A DNA stretch of 63,023 bases, from contig WLPU01000010.1 in NCBI GenBank assembly GCA_009698615.1, positions 1 through 63,023 on the forward strand. Direction: 5' to 3'. The notes under the pieces were generated by a model. It saw nothing but the letters and a program-made list of their open reading frames with translations, was not told the DNA's origin and did not search any database. Positions 16,337 to 25,209 of the stretch are shown one piece after another. Position 1 is the stretch's first letter. Each line of letters starts with the position of its first letter. Both the position numbers and the translations under genes were made by a program. The stretch comes from Actinomycetota bacterium (lineage in GTDB: Bacteria > Actinomycetota > Actinomycetes > Nanopelagicales > Nanopelagicaceae).

Positions 16337-17338
16337 ATGAAATCACTCATTACACCTGGCGATAAGACCGTAGCCCTTCTAGAAGTTGCTGATCCAGTGC
16401 CTGTTGCTGGTGAAATTTTAGTTGCACCAATTTATGCTGGCGTGTGCGCTACAGATATAGAAGTAATTAACGGCGAACTTGATCCAGATTTTGTGGTTTA
16501 TCCAGCAACTCTTGGACATGAATGGTGTGGTCGTGTTGTTGGGCATGGTCCCGGTGTGAGCAAGCCTGCAATTGGTTCTCGCATTGTTGTCACTGGTTTA
16601 GTGCCTTGCAGTACCTGTTTTGAATGCTTAGCGGGTGCAACTAATAGATGTCTGACCTATAGCGAAATTGGATTCACGCGACCAGGTGCGGCAGCAGAAC
16701 TTGTAACCGTCCCAGCTTTTTTAGCACACGTTGTTGCAGATAGCGTGTCTAATGAAACTGCAGTTCTTGCAGAGCCCACTGCAGTTGTGACGCAAGCATT
16801 TACAAATGCGAACCCAAAGCCAGGGGCCACAATTTTGATCGTCGGAGATGGAACTATCGCAATGATTGCGGCCTCTCTTGCAAAAACTTTCCAGCCATCA
16901 CTTGTACATATGCTTGGACTCAAGCCTGGGCAAGCAGAGATGGCAAAGCGGGCTGGCGTTGACCAATTCTTAACTGAGCCAACTGAACAAAAATACGACA
17001 TTATTATTGAAGCGGCAGGTTCTATGGAACGAATCACTGGTGCTATCAAGCAACTTAACCGTGGCGGCACCCTGGTGCTTGTTGGTTACACGGGCTTTGG
17101 AAATATGACACCGATCATGGTTGATAACGTGATTAACGGTGAAATAAAGATTCTTGGATCCTTTGCATCAACTGTCAAGGCGTGGGCAACCGCTGTGGGA
17201 CTGATGAACTCGGGAAAACTGGACTTATCATATTTGGTTACACACAAATTCCCACTTGCAGATTTTGCCCAAGCCATTGACGCACTGAAGAACGCGCCGG
17301 CTCCGCGTGGAAAAGTTGCCTTAGTTATTTCTGCTTAA
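16337..17338 (+). CDS. zinc-dependent medium-chain alcohol/sugar dehydrogenase
   Basis: The 333-residue protein (from ATG 16337) is an MDR-family dehydrogenase like threonine or sorbitol dehydrogenase. It has a catalytic zinc site with GVCATD and GHEW, and a partial structural-zinc Cys set (CSTCFEC...RC). The nucleotide-binding motif is of the type 'ILIVGDGTIAMIAA'; it differs from GxGxxG in its second glycine. It probably oxidises a sugar, polyol or sugar lactone precursor with NAD(P)+. Divergent placement to the dehydratase operon suggests it supplies that pathway. A longer frame from 16229 would overlap the dehydratase gene and is rejected. Confidence 0.85.
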   Translation: MKSLITPGDKTVALLEVADPVPVAGEILVAPIYAGVCATDIEVINGELDPDFVVYPATLGHEWCGRVVGHGPGVSKPAIGSRIVVTGLVPCSTCFECLAGATNRCLTYSEIGFTRPGAAAELVTVPAFLAHVVADSVSNETAVLAEPTAVVTQAFTNANPKPGATILIVGDGTIAMIAASLAKTFQPSLVHMLGLKPGQAEMAKRAGVDQFLTEPTEQKYDIIIEAAGSMERITGAIKQLNRGGTLVLVGYTGFGNMTPIMVDNVINGEIKILGSFASTVKAWATAVGLMNSGKLDLSYLVTHKFPLADFAQAIDALKNAPAPRGKVALVISA

Positions 17339-17383
17339 GGCTTTACCTGCGGGGCTTTTTCTTGCCGAAAATATTAAGAAGGA

Positions 17384-18178
17384 TTACTTCTTGGCGGCGT
17401 GCGTGTATTTGCGAACGCTTAATGGAACGAAAACGAGAAGTATCAAGACCATATATATCAATGACATAGGAAGTGGATGCTCGCTGGGAAAGGATCCAGC
17501 AGTTGCGCCAAATTGGTTCTTGAGGCCAAAGAGTTCGCGACATGCAGCAACCATTGTCGAAACGGGATTCCATTCGGCAACATACTGCAACGCTCGAGGC
17601 ATTCCCGTTGTTGGAGCAAATGCATTAGATAAGAACGTCAGTGGGAAGGTAATCAAGAAACTAACGTTTTGAACAACTCGATAGTCGCGGGCAGAAAGCC
17701 CGGCAAATATTCCAACCCATGAAAGCGCATAACCAAAGGCGAGTAAGAAAATAAATGCAAGTCCAATTTTGACTGGTCCTGATGTCGGACGCCATCCAAC
17801 AAGAAATCCAGCGATACCCATAACAAATAAGACAACAACATTGAGTAAGCCATCACCAAGAGTGCGACCAAAGACCAATGCAGAACGAGAAATTGGAAGT
17901 GACCTAAAGCGATCGATCAAGCCTTTAGTCATGTCTTCTGCAAGCCCTGACGCTGTGGCAGCAAGAGTAAATGCGGTGGTTTGCACGAAGATGCCAGGCA
18001 TCAGTAGCTGCACATACCCACCCGGTTGACCGGTATTTATTGAGCCGCCGAATACATAGCGAAAGAGAAGAACAAACATCACTGGCTGAATTGTTGAAAA
18101 TATTAATACCTCGGGTACGCGAGCTAATTGCAAAAGCTGACGTTTAGTGATGATCAAAGCATCAGTTAGCGCTCTCAT
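17384..18178 (-). CDS. ABC-2 type permease (DrrB-like)
   Basis: The 264-residue protein has six membrane segments in the ABC-2 pattern and the family-typical 'EWNPVSTMVAACRELF' near the end. It overlaps the ATPase gene by four bases, giving a two-gene exporter resembling daunorubicin/doxorubicin DrrAB. Such pairs export hydrophobic drugs, lipids or glycolipids. No biosynthetic gene cluster is nearby, so a general or lipid export role is possible. Confidence 0.9.
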   Translation of the reverse strand: MRALTDALIITKRQLLQLARVPEVLIFSTIQPVMFVLLFRYVFGGSINTGQPGGYVQLLMPGIFVQTTAFTLAATASGLAEDMTKGLIDRFRSLPISRSALVFGRTLGDGLLNVVVLFVMGIAGFLVGWRPTSGPVKIGLAFIFLLAFGYALSWVGIFAGLSARDYRVVQNVSFLITFPLTFLSNAFAPTTGMPRALQYVAEWNPVSTMVAACRELFGLKNQFGATAGSFPSEHPLPMSLIYMVLILLVFVPLSVRKYTHAAKK

Positions 18179-19197
18179 GCTTTGGCTCCCTTTACTTTTT
18201 TATCCTTTTTCGATTTTCTTCCAGAACGCTTGCCCGTATCAAGTTCTTTAACTTCATCCTCTGCAGCATGTCCGGTGAGTGACATAAAAACATCATCAAG
18301 GGACGGACGCTTAAGGCCAACATCAAGGGGGTGAATCCCCGCGGTATCGAGTGAGCGCAATACTTCAATCAGTGCGCCAGCGCCGGTTGTCACGGGAGCT
18401 GAAATTAATCGCAGGCCTTCATCCAGTGAAGCCTTTTGTCCACTGACTCGAGAAACTATTTCCATAGTGGCGCCGACATGTTGTTGATCAACGACCACCT
18501 CTAAGCGCTCACCACCAACTTGAGTCTTAAGTGCATCTGATGTGCCGCGAGCAATTACTTTTCCGTGATCAATGACTGCAATGTCATCGGCTAATTGGTC
18601 TGCTTCGTCTAAATATTGAGTTGTGAGCAACAACGTCACACCGCCTTTAACTAGCTCTTCGATGACTCCCCACATCTCTTGGCGACCGCGTGGATCAAGT
18701 CCTGTAGTTGGCTCATCGAGAAACAAAACTTTAGGTTGCACAATTAACGATGCGGCAAGATCCAGGCGACGACGCATTCCGCCGGAATAAGTCTTGATTG
18801 GACGGCGAGCGCTATCGGTCAGTGAAAATCTTTCTAATAATTCATCAGCGCGAAGGATCGCTGCTTTCTTTCCAAGATGATAGAGACGACCAAACATCAC
18901 CAAGTTATCCATACCGGTTAAAGTTTCATCTACTGCTGCATATTGACCAGATAATCCAATGATTTCTCGCACTTTATCGGGATGTTTAATGACATCAATG
19001 CCGCCCACGCTTGCACTTCCTGAGTCTGGGGTGAGAAGTGTTGTCAGAATTCGAACCACTGTTGTCTTGCCTGCACCATTGGGCCCCAAGACACTAAGCA
19101 CAGTGCCCTCAGCTACATCAAGGCTGAGGTTATCCAGAGCCCGCACTTCACCATGTCGGTAGGTCTTCACCAGATGGTCTGCGATAATTGCCTTCAC
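18175..19197 (-). CDS. ABC exporter ATPase (DrrA-like)
   Basis: The 340-residue ATPase has Walker A GPNGAGKTT (about residues 39-47), signature YSGGMRRRLD, and Walker B LFLDEPTTGLDPRGR, which is the DrrA-type sequence. A C-terminal DUF4162-like domain follows, then a Lys-rich tail. It should drive the DrrB-like permease encoded directly downstream with a four-base overlap. It is divergent from the MFS exporter, so the region is an export cluster. Confidence 0.92.
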   Translation of the reverse strand: MKAIIADHLVKTYRHGEVRALDNLSLDVAEGTVLSVLGPNGAGKTTVVRILTTLLTPDSGSASVGGIDVIKHPDKVREIIGLSGQYAAVDETLTGMDNLVMFGRLYHLGKKAAILRADELLERFSLTDSARRPIKTYSGGMRRRLDLAASLIVQPKVLFLDEPTTGLDPRGRQEMWGVIEELVKGGVTLLLTTQYLDEADQLADDIAVIDHGKVIARGTSDALKTQVGGERLEVVVDQQHVGATMEIVSRVSGQKASLDEGLRLISAPVTTGAGALIEVLRSLDTAGIHPLDVGLKRPSLDDVFMSLTGHAAEDEVKELDTGKRSGRKSKKDKKVKGAKA

Positions 19198-19272
19198 GGT
19201 GTAAACTTACCCTTCTGTAATAGCTTATGAAACTTGAAACAAGCGCTATTTATTCCTTTGGAGAGGTTTTCT

Positions 19273-20883
19273 ATGTCAAAGCACGCCGGCTCGGGAGCAC
19301 CAGCTAAGGCTCATACTCATAAAGAGATCATGATCATCATGAGTGGTCTCATGACGGGAATGCTCCTTGCAGCGCTAGACCAGACAATCGTTTCCACTGC
19401 GCTCAAAACAATCGTGATCGATCTGCATGGGCTTAAGGAATACACCTGGGTTGTGACGGCATACCTTCTTACTTCAACTGCATCAACGCCCCTCTATGGA
19501 AAAATCTCTGACCTCTACGGGCGCCGGATCGTCTTTCAATTTGCGATCGTTACTTTCTTAATAGGTTCCCTGCTTGCTGGTCTCGCACAGGACATGACTC
19601 AATTAATTGCTACACGTGCACTACAAGGACTTGGCGCTGGTGGTTTGATGGCGCTGACATTTGTGATCATCGGTGACATCGTTCCTCCACGCGAGCGCGG
19701 TCGCTATCAGGGTTATTTCGGAGCAGTGTGGGGACTTTCCTCTGTTGCCGGACCACTTCTTGGCGGATTTTTCTCAGATCACCATCAAATCCTAGGAATC
19801 ACTGGATGGCGTTGGATTTTCTACATCAACTTGCCATTTGGAATCGCAGCTTTAGCTATTACATCTGCAGTTCTCCATATTCCTAAAGTGAAGCGCGAAC
19901 ACTCCATTGATTACCTGGGCGCCGTGCTTTTGGTTTTCGGTGTCACAGCAGTACTTCTTGCAGTAGCGGTTTATGGACCACAAGATGGCTGGGGGGATTC
20001 ACGCACACTTTCCTATCTCATTGTTGGTTTGATCTTGTCGGCATTTTTTGTTTATTGGGAAGGCAAAGCAAAAGAACCAATTTTGCCCATGCGCCTCTTT
20101 AAAAATCACACATTCACGCTAACCTCTCTGCTTGGTGGAGTTATTGGTGCTGGCATGTTTGGCGCAATCGTTATGTTGCCTCTCTACCTCCAGATTGTTA
20201 AGGGCAACTCAGCAACTGAGGCCGGTCTTAAATTGATTCCGCTGATGCTGGGCATCGTCTCCACATCAATCTTCAGCGGAAAGAGAATTTCAACCACAGG
20301 TAAGTACAAGATTTATCCAGTCATCGGAACCGCTGTCATGACAGTTGGTATCTTGCTGATGACAACACTCACACGCACTACGCCATTTTGGCAATTGTCG
20401 ATCTATGCAATCTTGGTCGGCGCCGGACTTGGCCTTTCGATGCAGACAATTGTTATTGCACTCCAGAACGCAGTTGATTTCCAAGATATGGGCGTTGCAA
20501 CGAGTTCTAATACTTTCTTCCGCTCACTAGGTAGCGTTTTTGGTACTGCAATTTTTGGAGCAGTGCTCAATAATCGTCTCGCTCATTACTTGGCAGGTGG
20601 ATTCTCATCTCTTGCTGCGAAGGATCCATCAGCAGTTGCTGGTGTGGACTTGTCACAAGCAGGTATCACTCACATCGTTGCGGCGCCAGATTCTGTTGCC
20701 CAAGTTGTTTTGAATACCGCGTTGGATGCCTATGTAAACGCATTGCATATTGTCTTCTATACGGCAGCGCCTGTGACAATCCTTGGTTTCATTCTCGCGC
20801 TCTCGTTGCGTGAATTGCCACTTCGAACCAGCCACGACTACGCCGCTGCTCGCGAAGAAGCCGCTGGCGAGGCTGTTGGTTGA
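19273..20883 (+). CDS. MFS multidrug exporter, DHA2 (EmrB/QacA) family
   Basis: From the ATG at 19273 (ribosome binding site GGAGAGG, six bases upstream) the product is 536 residues with 14 predicted membrane helices. Motif D1-like '[10 protein letters not shown]' is in helix 1, motif A '[10 protein letters not shown]' in loop 2-3, and motif C-like '[12 protein letters not shown]' in helix 5. These define the DHA2 drug:H+ antiporters. It overlaps the next MFS gene by four bases, so both are co-expressed. Which compounds are exported is unknown. Confidence 0.92.
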   Translation: MSKHAGSGAPAKAHTHKEIMIIMSGLMTGMLLAALDQTIVSTALKTIVIDLHGLKEYTWVVTAYLLTSTASTPLYGKISDLYGRRIVFQFAIVTFLIGSLLAGLAQDMTQLIATRALQGLGAGGLMALTFVIIGDIVPPRERGRYQGYFGAVWGLSSVAGPLLGGFFSDHHQILGITGWRWIFYINLPFGIAALAITSAVLHIPKVKREHSIDYLGAVLLVFGVTAVLLAVAVYGPQDGWGDSRTLSYLIVGLILSAFFVYWEGKAKEPILPMRLFKNHTFTLTSLLGGVIGAGMFGAIVMLPLYLQIVKGNSATEAGLKLIPLMLGIVSTSIFSGKRISTTGKYKIYPVIGTAVMTVGILLMTTLTRTTPFWQLSIYAILVGAGLGLSMQTIVIALQNAVDFQDMGVATSSNTFFRSLGSVFGTAIFGAVLNNRLAHYLAGGFSSLAAKDPSAVAGVDLSQAGITHIVAAPDSVAQVVLNTALDAYVNALHIVFYTAAPVTILGFILALSLRELPLRTSHDYAAAREEAAGEAVG

Positions 20884-22070
20884 TTCGTCCCCAACCTCTT
20901 GCGGGTCTTCCGCGAGAGGTTAAAGTCCTTGTCGCTGCATCGTTTTTTGTTGCGGTGGGATTTGGGATAGTAATTCCTGCAATACCGCTCTTTGCTAAAT
21001 CCTTTGGCGTTAATAACGCTGCAGTTGGTTTTATGGTCTCCGCCTTTGCAATTGCACGTTTTTGTTCTGGTTTGATATCTGGAAAACTCGTGGATCGCTT
21101 TGGTGAGCGGCCCGTCTTTGCCTCAGGGATTTTCTTAGTCTCGTTCTTTACTTTTTTGTGCGCCCTGGCTCATAGCTACACTCAACTTCTGATATTTCGC
21201 TCTGCTGGTGGCTTGGGTTCTTCCATGTTCTCTGTTGCTGCCGGGTCAATCATCATGCGCTCGGTAGCAGATGATCAACGCGGACGTGCACAATCGATCT
21301 ATAACGGATCATTTCTAGTGGGCGGAATTTCTGGCCCAGCAATTGGTGGAGCACTCAGTGTGATCTCCCTACGAGTCCCGTTTTTCGCATACTCAGTGCT
21401 TCTTTTTTGTGCAGGCACCGTTGGTTATTTCTTCCTCTCCCCTGGCAAACGCACCATTGCTGCAGAAGTTGCAAGTGATGAGAACATGAAGATCGCTGAA
21501 GCGATACGACTTGCTCCTTACCGGACTGCGCTGCTCTTATCATTTCTCACAAGTTGGGTGCTCTTTGGACTTCGCTCATCGATTCTTCCGCTCTTTGTAA
21601 TTGAGGAGTTGCACTCCAACATGTCTGTCGTTGGGTTGGGTTTTACGCTCGCTGCGTTATTTCAAGGAACACTTCTGCTTTCCGCCGGAAAGCTATCTGA
21701 TACACGTGGTCGAAGGGCTGCATTAATTATCGGCACCACAGTTGTTCTGATCGGGGTAATTGCTTTAGTTTTCGCAGTACACCCATGGATGTATTTAGCA
21801 TCGATGGCAATCATGGGGTTGGGTGGCGCGTTTCTTTCAACAACACCAGCCAACATTGTTGGCGATGTGATCCGAGGCAAAAGTGGCCAAGTTATTGCCC
21901 TCTGGCAGATGGCAGGAGATGCCGGAATGATTGTTGGACCCGTGACTGTTGGATTTCTTTCGGATGTCTTTTCTTTCCGCGCTGCATTCATGACAACTGC
22001 GGCAGTCTTTTCGGTATCGGTGCTCTTGGCATTTCGCCTACCAGAGACGAGAAAATCGCACCTACAATAA
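20880..22070 (+). CDS. MFS transporter, DHA1-like 12-helix type
   Basis: The 396-residue protein has 12 predicted helices, motif A '[11 protein letters not shown]' and a second half motif '[13 protein letters not shown]'. It starts with TTG overlapping the TGA of the preceding DHA2 gene (four-base overlap). Two different MFS exporters in one transcript beside a DrrAB pair suggest a joint efflux module. A bidirectional terminator follows within five bases. Confidence 0.88.
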   Translation: MIRPQPLAGLPREVKVLVAASFFVAVGFGIVIPAIPLFAKSFGVNNAAVGFMVSAFAIARFCSGLISGKLVDRFGERPVFASGIFLVSFFTFLCALAHSYTQLLIFRSAGGLGSSMFSVAAGSIIMRSVADDQRGRAQSIYNGSFLVGGISGPAIGGALSVISLRVPFFAYSVLLFCAGTVGYFFLSPGKRTIAAEVASDENMKIAEAIRLAPYRTALLLSFLTSWVLFGLRSSILPLFVIEELHSNMSVVGLGFTLAALFQGTLLLSAGKLSDTRGRRAALIIGTTVVLIGVIALVFAVHPWMYLASMAIMGLGGAFLSTTPANIVGDVIRGKSGQVIALWQMAGDAGMIVGPVTVGFLSDVFSFRAAFMTTAAVFSVSVLLAFRLPETRKSHLQ

Positions 22071-22074
22071 AAAA

Positions 22075-22098
22075 CCCGGCTTCATGACGAAGCCGGGC
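22075..22098. terminator. bidirectional terminator
   Basis: CCCGGCTTC and GAAGCCGGG form a nine-bp stem with a five-base loop. It is flanked by an A-run on the left and CTCTTT on the right. It separates two convergent genes. Confidence 0.9.
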
Positions 22099-22113
22099 TC
22101 TTTAGTAATTTCG

Positions 22114-22926
22114 TTAGTTGTTATTGCGCAATATAGAAAGCAAGCGAAGAATTTCCATATAGAGCCAAACCAATGTGACCATGAGGCCAAATGCTGCGCG
22201 CCATGATTCTTGCTCTGGGGCACCATTCTTGATTCCTTGTTCGATTTGATCAAAATCTAGAATTAGGAAAAAGCTTGCAAGTGCGACTCCGCCGACTGCA
22301 AGCAATAAACCAAGTCCGCTGACTCCGTAGAGACCCATACCGTTTCCAACATGTGCCATTGCGGCGATCATGCTCACGAGGCCAAGGACGAGGTAACCAA
22401 TCATGGCGCCCATCATTACGCGAGTAAACTTAGGTGTGACGCGAATGCGTCCGCTGCGATAAGCAAAGAGAACACCAGCAAATGCAGCAAGTGTTCCTAT
22501 AACTGCTTGGCTCACAATGCCGGGATAGATGGTGTTATAGACATGGCTTAATGTGCCAAGTGCCAAACCTTCAAATGCTGCATAAGCAATGATCAACGCT
22601 GGCTTAACTTTCTTACTAAAGCTGTTGATCATGGCAAGTGCAAATCCGCCAAGCAATCCGATCATCAATACGCCCATACCAAAATTAAGAGTCCATGCTA
22701 TAGCGCCTGTAACAACAAGGACACCGAAGAGAATTCCTGTGCGCGTCACAACATCGTCAATAGTCATACGACCAGTGCGAAGAGATGAAGCAGCAGGAGC
22801 GTTATAGAGATCTTCTAACGTTGCTGGTGAAACATCATGTTGGATAGTTGTTCCAGCGTTGGGATTCATTGATGCAAATCCACGTTGGCTGAAAGCTCTT
22901 CCCAAAACAGGGTTTGAGCTGCGCAT
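22114..22926 (-). CDS. Bax inhibitor-1/YccA-family membrane protein
   Basis: The 270-residue protein (ATG 22926, ribosome binding site AGGAG nine bases upstream) has a soluble N-terminus and seven membrane segments. It ends in the family signature around 'ILDFDQIEQGIKNGAP', including the paired acidic residues linked to pH-dependent Ca2+ leak in BsYetJ. Role: probably ion homeostasis or stress tolerance in the cytoplasmic membrane. It is a single gene with its own terminator, close to the tRNA-Leu gene. Confidence 0.9.
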   Translation of the reverse strand: MRSSNPVLGRAFSQRGFASMNPNAGTTIQHDVSPATLEDLYNAPAASSLRTGRMTIDDVVTRTGILFGVLVVTGAIAWTLNFGMGVLMIGLLGGFALAMINSFSKKVKPALIIAYAAFEGLALGTLSHVYNTIYPGIVSQAVIGTLAAFAGVLFAYRSGRIRVTPKFTRVMMGAMIGYLVLGLVSMIAAMAHVGNGMGLYGVSGLGLLLAVGGVALASFFLILDFDQIEQGIKNGAPEQESWRAAFGLMVTLVWLYMEILRLLSILRNNN

Positions 22927-23066
22927 ATTTTCTTGTCTCCTTTTATCGTGTGACGGAAATTCCATCAGCAGTAGAACAATCTTAAGTTGCCTATTCTTCC
23001 CTGCAAAGGCGCCTCACGCTCGAAGACTGTGAGAGTGCTTAAAGATTCACGCTTGGTGAGAAACGA

Positions 23067-23142
23067 TGGTGCCCCGAGTGGGGGTCGAACCCACACTTGG
23101 AGGATTTTAAGTCCTCTGCCTCTGCCATTGGGCTATCGGGGC
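23067..23142 (-). tRNA. tRNA-Leu (UAA anticodon), short variable loop
   Basis: The cloverleaf is complete: acceptor GCCCCGA/TCGGGGC, 3-bp D stem, anticodon stem GAGGA/TCCTC with loop CTTAAAA (anticodon UAA), T arm GTGGG-TTCGACC-CCCAC. Discriminator A and an encoded CCA follow. The variable loop is only five bases, whereas leucine tRNAs normally carry a long variable arm. The amino acid is assigned from the anticodon and A73. Confidence 0.9.
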
Positions 23143-23239
23143 GTACGTGAGTTCCTGAGTGTACTAGGAGAAAAACTCAGTCTTTGATCCAGAATTTAGG
23201 CGAATAAATGCCACGGACAGGCATGCCATGAGGATTTAC

Positions 23240-23476
23240 TTAATTGGTAAAGGCGTACACCATGAGGAGTGCGCAGAGAATTGCCACCAAAATTTGTGAA
23301 TTCTTTTTTTGCAATATGAGTTGAGTTTTCGGAATAAAAGTTGCGGCCAAAAGTAATAAGCCAGGAACTACTATCATCATGCTGTGTATTAATGCATTGT
23401 GGTGCCCAGTTTGATATCTCAAATTTATGAGACCAATAGCCATGAGCAAATAACCGCCAAATCGAAGATTTACCAT
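23240..23476 (-). CDS. small membrane protein downstream of actinorhodopsin
   Basis: From ATG 23476 (AGGAG six bases upstream) the 78-residue product has two to three hydrophobic segments and a short central basic loop. I recognise no family. It follows actinorhodopsin on the same strand, but a strong terminator lies between them, so it is probably expressed separately or by read-through. Position suggests, without proving, a link to photoheterotrophy or membrane energetics. Confidence 0.6.
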   Translation of the reverse strand: MVNLRFGGYLLMAIGLINLRYQTGHHNALIHSMMIVVPGLLLLAATFIPKTQLILQKKNSQILVAILCALLMVYAFTN

Positions 23477-23521
23477 TGTGTACTCCTGGTTGTTTTTAAA
23501 GTTGAGGGAATGAAGATAAAT

Positions 23522-23559
23522 GAAAAGAGGGGCACTGCACATGCAGAGCCCCTCTTTTC
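23522..23559 (-). terminator. actinorhodopsin terminator
   Basis: GAAAAGAGGGGC pairs with GCCCCTCTTTTC over 12 bases without mismatch, with a loop that contains a further short GCA/TGC pairing. On the minus strand the stem ends in TTTT, ten bases after the actinorhodopsin stop codon. This indicates a monocistronic, strongly terminated mRNA. Confidence 0.9.
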
Positions 23560-23569
23560 GGACTGCTTA

Positions 23570-24343
23570 TTAGTGATCGTCTTTCATGCCTTCAGCAACA
23601 GACTTCATCTTAGCAATCTTGTAGATTGTAAGACCAAATACGCACTTAGCAAGTACGTCTGCAACTGTGTAGCCGATCTGGCGATTAGTAAAGAGCATTG
23701 CCATCTGACTTTCTGATGGGCTCTTCACCAAGATTGGGATCAAGTATGAAATTGGGTAGACGCCCCATGTAGCGATCAAGAGCAAGCGCAAACGGCCTAC
23801 CGTTGCTGCAACACCCTCAGGTTGGCGTTCCAATGACTTTGTAAGCTCTACGAAAAGAACATAGAGAATGTAGAGGAATGGAAGCGTGGACAATACTCCG
23901 AAAAGGATCTTTGTCCCATTGTCCGATGAAATTTCACCTGGGTAACCCAAGATGATCATCGCTGCTGATGCAGGAACCAAACGCGTGATCAAAGACGTAG
24001 AAGCTGCCTTTACAAGTCCGAGCACCGCGATCACTTCTACAAGAAGAAGTGGAACAGTAAGAATCCAATCAACATAACGGTATGCCTCGTTGAATGAACC
24101 TTGTGAAGTTCCGACAGTAACCGCATTCTTCATTGATGATTCGTTGAATGAGTTAAAGATTCGGAAGTAGTGATAGCCAGCAATAAATGTAACCATCGAT
24201 GACATGACTAGTGCAGCGCGGTACTTTGGCAGAACGCGGGATTGCGAAACCAATGTGTATACGGTGCAAGCAAGCATCGAGATTAGCCCGAAGGAGAAAA
24301 CGTTATACAACGAACTCCATTGACTATTAGACAGTTGTAGCAT
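23570..24343 (-). CDS. actinorhodopsin, light-driven proton pump
   Basis: The 257-residue, seven-helix protein is a type-1 rhodopsin of the actinorhodopsin/xanthorhodopsin-like branch. Helix C shows RYVDWILTVPL with the primary acceptor Asp92, Thr96 and the donor Glu103, matching the DTE set of proton pumps. Lys233 (ADVLAKC) is the retinal Schiff-base lysine. His58 matches the proteorhodopsin helix-B His that pairs with the acceptor. Leu100 sits at the tuning position (105 of proteorhodopsin), which predicts green-light absorption. Gly149 aligns with Trp138 of bacteriorhodopsin and the antenna-opening Gly of xanthorhodopsin. The ATG has a GGAGG site nine bases upstream and a terminator directly follows the gene. 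No retinal or carotenoid synthesis gene is in this window. Confidence 0.97.
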   Translation of the reverse strand: MLQLSNSQWSSLYNVFSFGLISMLACTVYTLVSQSRVLPKYRAALVMSSMVTFIAGYHYFRIFNSFNESSMKNAVTVGTSQGSFNEAYRYVDWILTVPLLLVEVIAVLGLVKAASTSLITRLVPASAAMIILGYPGEISSDNGTKILFGVLSTLPFLYILYVLFVELTKSLERQPEGVAATVGRLRLLLIATWGVYPISYLIPILVKSPSESQMAMLFTNRQIGYTVADVLAKCVFGLTIYKIAKMKSVAEGMKDDH

Positions 24344-24760
24344 TTAGCAATGCCTCCGTGAGATTGAGGTCCAACCGCATTGTTGCGACCGGGCTCAGGA
24401 GGGGCATAAGACTCGAGGGTGCGTTAATCCCTGCCACTCTGAACCACAATATTTTGATGGAAATCTCAGGGTCCCGCCACCTGAAACCCGAAAGAAGTCT
24501 GAAAATCACCCTTTCCCCCATACCTTCAGCTGGAAATACGCAAAAAAAGGGATAGGTATCCGAAAACCTTGACACTGGATAGTTGGGCTAAGGGTGCCCC
24601 TACTGTGCGGTAATAAAATTAGCTATAGCCGGCTCTACACGGCGTTGCTGACTTGGTATTAATACTTTCCATATTTCATTGTGCCCTAGAGGCAAGGGGT
24701 CTAGGTTCTTTGAGAGATTCAAAATTCTTGATTTCTAGGGTTATCTGAAGGGATTCCACA
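24344..24760. other. divergent intergenic region upstream of actinorhodopsin
   Basis: About 415 bases separate actinorhodopsin (minus) and the NTF2-like gene (plus). No convincing ORF, tRNA or terminator is seen. A TTGACA hexamer occurs on the plus strand at 24569-24574 without a good -10 partner at normal spacing. In a genome with such tight spacing this is long, and it probably holds the promoter and regulator sites of actinorhodopsin. Confidence 0.45.
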
Positions 24761-25132
24761 ATGGCTGACGATCGTGCTGAAATAACAAGATTGCTTAACC
24801 TCTACATCGATGGCGCCGGAAAAGGCAATGCAGCTCAATTGAATGAAGCATTCCATTCCAGTGCTCGATGGTTTGGCACGATGGCCGGAGTGGACTACGA
24901 CTTAGATAAAGCAGGCTTTGTTGATTTAATGGTGGGATCACCCGGAGATGCTGGCGGATTAGTCGCAAAGATAACTGATATTCAAATTGATGGAACAGCA
25001 GCGGTTGCCACCATCAAAGAAGAAGGTTTTTGGGGAACTCTTTCATTTACTGACTACTTTGTACTATCAATACTCGATGGACATTGGCAGATTACCTGTA
25101 AGACATTTGCTCACACGGGTGGATCTCACTAA
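24761..25132 (+). CDS. NTF2-like/lumazine-binding-type small protein
   Basis: The 123-residue protein has the layout of the NTF2-like superfamily (SnoaL or 'putative lumazine-binding' group). An N-terminal helix pair 'EITRLLNLYIDGAGKGNAAQLNEAF' (in two short parts), an acidic H-bearing turn and a C-terminal curved sheet ending 'DGHWQITCKTF' are visible. Such proteins are small-molecule binders or isomerase-like enzymes. It stands alone, divergent from actinorhodopsin. Function unknown. Confidence 0.75.
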   Translation: MADDRAEITRLLNLYIDGAGKGNAAQLNEAFHSSARWFGTMAGVDYDLDKAGFVDLMVGSPGDAGGLVAKITDIQIDGTAAVATIKEEGFWGTLSFTDYFVLSILDGHWQITCKTFAHTGGSH

Positions 25133-25209
25133 AAGTCTTTGCCTTGTTAGATGAATTTCCGTGCGTTCAGGGTTTAATTGCGTTCTCGTTAATTGAGTAT
25201 TGACTTGAA

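Noticed and set aside
24327-24575. 82-codon minus-strand frame upstream of actinorhodopsin
   Set aside because: Overlaps the actinorhodopsin start, has no ribosome binding site and no protein-like pattern; taken as chance.
24569-24597. TTGACA-based promoter on the plus strand
   Set aside because: No acceptable -10 hexamer occurs at 16-18 bases spacing.
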